Source: an uncultured Bacillaceae bacterium (lineage in GTDB: Bacteria; Bacillota; Bacilli; Bacillales; Pradoshiaceae). From it: a stretch of 5,997 nt of DNA. The notes under the pieces were generated by a model that saw nothing but the letters and a program-made list of their open reading frames with translations, did no database searches and had not been told where the DNA came from. Made by a program: the position numbers and the translations under genes. Shown piece by piece: positions 5,728 through 5,997 of this stretch (its first letter is position 1; the number at the start of each line of letters is the position of its first letter). Location: contig CAJGCH010000191.1 in the NCBI GenBank assembly GCA_904501845.1, positions 1 through 5,997 on the forward strand. The letters are read 5' to 3'.

Positions 5728-5768
5728 GGCATGAACCTGATAGTCTAGATTAGGTTCATGCCTTTTTT
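5728..5768 (+). terminator. Rho-independent terminator after the lipoprotein gene
   Basis: GGCATGAACCT (5728-5738) pairs perfectly with AGGTTCATGCC (5752-5762), with three more weak inner pairs, and is followed by TTTTTT (5763-5768). It lies about 80 nt beyond the lipoprotein stop codon; the DNA from 5648 to 5727 shows no other feature. Confidence 0.88.
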
Positions 5769-5786
5769 GATGAAGTAAAGTGGAAC

Positions 5787-5875
5787 TGTCTAAAAACTTC
5801 ACATGAAGGAGAAGCACCTCCATGCTTTCTGTCAGATAGTGTCGAAATGTACCTCTAAGTGTCTGATTTTTTAGA
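5787..5875 (+). other. Non-coding region with nested inverted repeats and a terminator-like hairpin
   Basis: No gene is supported between the terminator and the promoter at 5886. TCTAAAAA (5789-5796) is matched by TTTTTAGA (5868-5875), and inside these TCAGATA (5832-5838) pairs with TGTCTGA (5860-5866) with one G-U pair, directly before TTTTTT (5867-5872). CATGAAGGAG and CTCCATG around 5812-5824 form a third small bulged stem. The T-run after the inner hairpin gives terminator-like geometry, but the loop of 21 nt is long. It could also be a degraded mobile-element remnant. No promoter is obvious immediately upstream. Confidence 0.3.
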
Positions 5876-5885
5876 ATGTTAAATA

Positions 5886-5913
5886 TTGTTATAAATGGGT
5901 GTATTAGTATAAT
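5886..5913 (+). promoter_or_regulatory. Sigma-A-type promoter for the right-edge gene
   Basis: TTGTTA (5886-5891) and a perfect TATAAT (5908-5913) are 16 bp apart, about 37 bp before the next start codon. Spacing and sequence are good for a vegetative promoter, so the edge gene probably has independent expression. Confidence 0.6.
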
Positions 5914-5950
5914 GGTAGTTAGATGAAAAAGTCAAAAGGTGTGTCCAAAT

Positions 5951-5997
5951 ATGCTTCAACAGATTAAAGAAATGATAATTCAGAAGAATTTAGAAAG
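5951..5997 (+). CDS. Start of an unidentified gene, truncated by the window end
   Basis: An ATG at 5951 opens a frame that runs to the edge for 15 full codons (MLQQIKEMIIQKNLE). AAGGTG at 5936-5941 is an acceptable ribosome binding site at 9 nt, and a promoter lies just upstream. The fragment is too short to recognise; it is amphipathic and helix-like. Expression signals are the main support. Confidence 0.55.
   Translation, partial: MLQQIKEMIIQKNLE

Noticed and set aside
5623..5823. 66-codon minus-strand frame after the lipoprotein gene
   Set aside because: It reads straight through a strong terminator and into the lipoprotein gene; the amino-acid sequence has no recognisable features.
5923..5967. 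14-codon frame starting at the ATG at 5923 (MKKSKGVSKYASTD)
   Set aside because: It has no ribosome binding site, is very short, and overlaps the better-supported start at 5951 in another frame; a leader peptide cannot be excluded but nothing supports it.
1..5997. CRISPR array, tRNA, rRNA, riboswitch, transposase or phage gene
   Set aside because: No spaced direct repeats, no cloverleaf or conserved rRNA sequence, no recognisable riboswitch core and no mobile-element protein were seen on either strand.

Overview
This window looks like chromosomal DNA of a low-GC Gram-positive bacterium, most likely a member of the Bacillaceae. The reasons are strong AGGAG-type ribosome binding sites, sigma-A-like promoters, stem-plus-T-run terminators, an LSAC lipobox lipoprotein, and a GC-rich leading segment that resembles a repeat scattered through Bacillaceae intergenic regions (this last point is from memory, not from a search). 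I do not assign a genus.

Layout. Positions 1-187 are non-coding, with a GC-rich repeat-like block and a pair of inverted arms. Positions 188-1429 (minus) encode an AraC/XylS-type regulator. It is transcribed away from a roughly 200-bp AT-rich regulatory region (1430-1629) that also drives the rightward genes. Positions 1630-3927 (plus) encode a 765-residue cytoplasmic GH2 glycosidase. Next come a 97-bp gap with two RNA hairpins and a PfkB-family sugar kinase of the 2-keto-3-deoxygluconate kinase type (4025-5029), closed by a strong terminator. A separate unit follows: a promoter region with a perfect 12-bp palindrome, a small lipoprotein gene (5204-5647) and another strong terminator. About 200 bp of non-coding DNA with some inverted-repeat structure and a promoter leads to the first 15 codons of a gene cut by the window edge.

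How the genes fit together. The GH2 enzyme has both catalytic glutamates (E395, E482) and an N-x-K triad (N548-K550) at the place where beta-glucuronidases bind the substrate carboxylate. The next gene is a kinase acting at the end of hexuronate breakdown. The best reading is a small glucuronide-utilisation unit: the glycosidase releases glucuronate inside the cell, enzymes encoded elsewhere convert it to 2-keto-3-deoxygluconate (KDG), and the kinase makes KDPG. The divergent AraC-type protein is the probable regulator. The transporter, isomerase, reductase, dehydratase and KDPG aldolase are not in this window. Beta-galactosidase remains an alternative for the GH2 protein.

Nothing here is clearly an undescribed system. 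The points most worth a second look are the helical C-terminal module on the glycosidase, the layered inverted repeats in the divergent promoter region, the hairpins between glycosidase and kinase, and the structured non-coding DNA at both ends.
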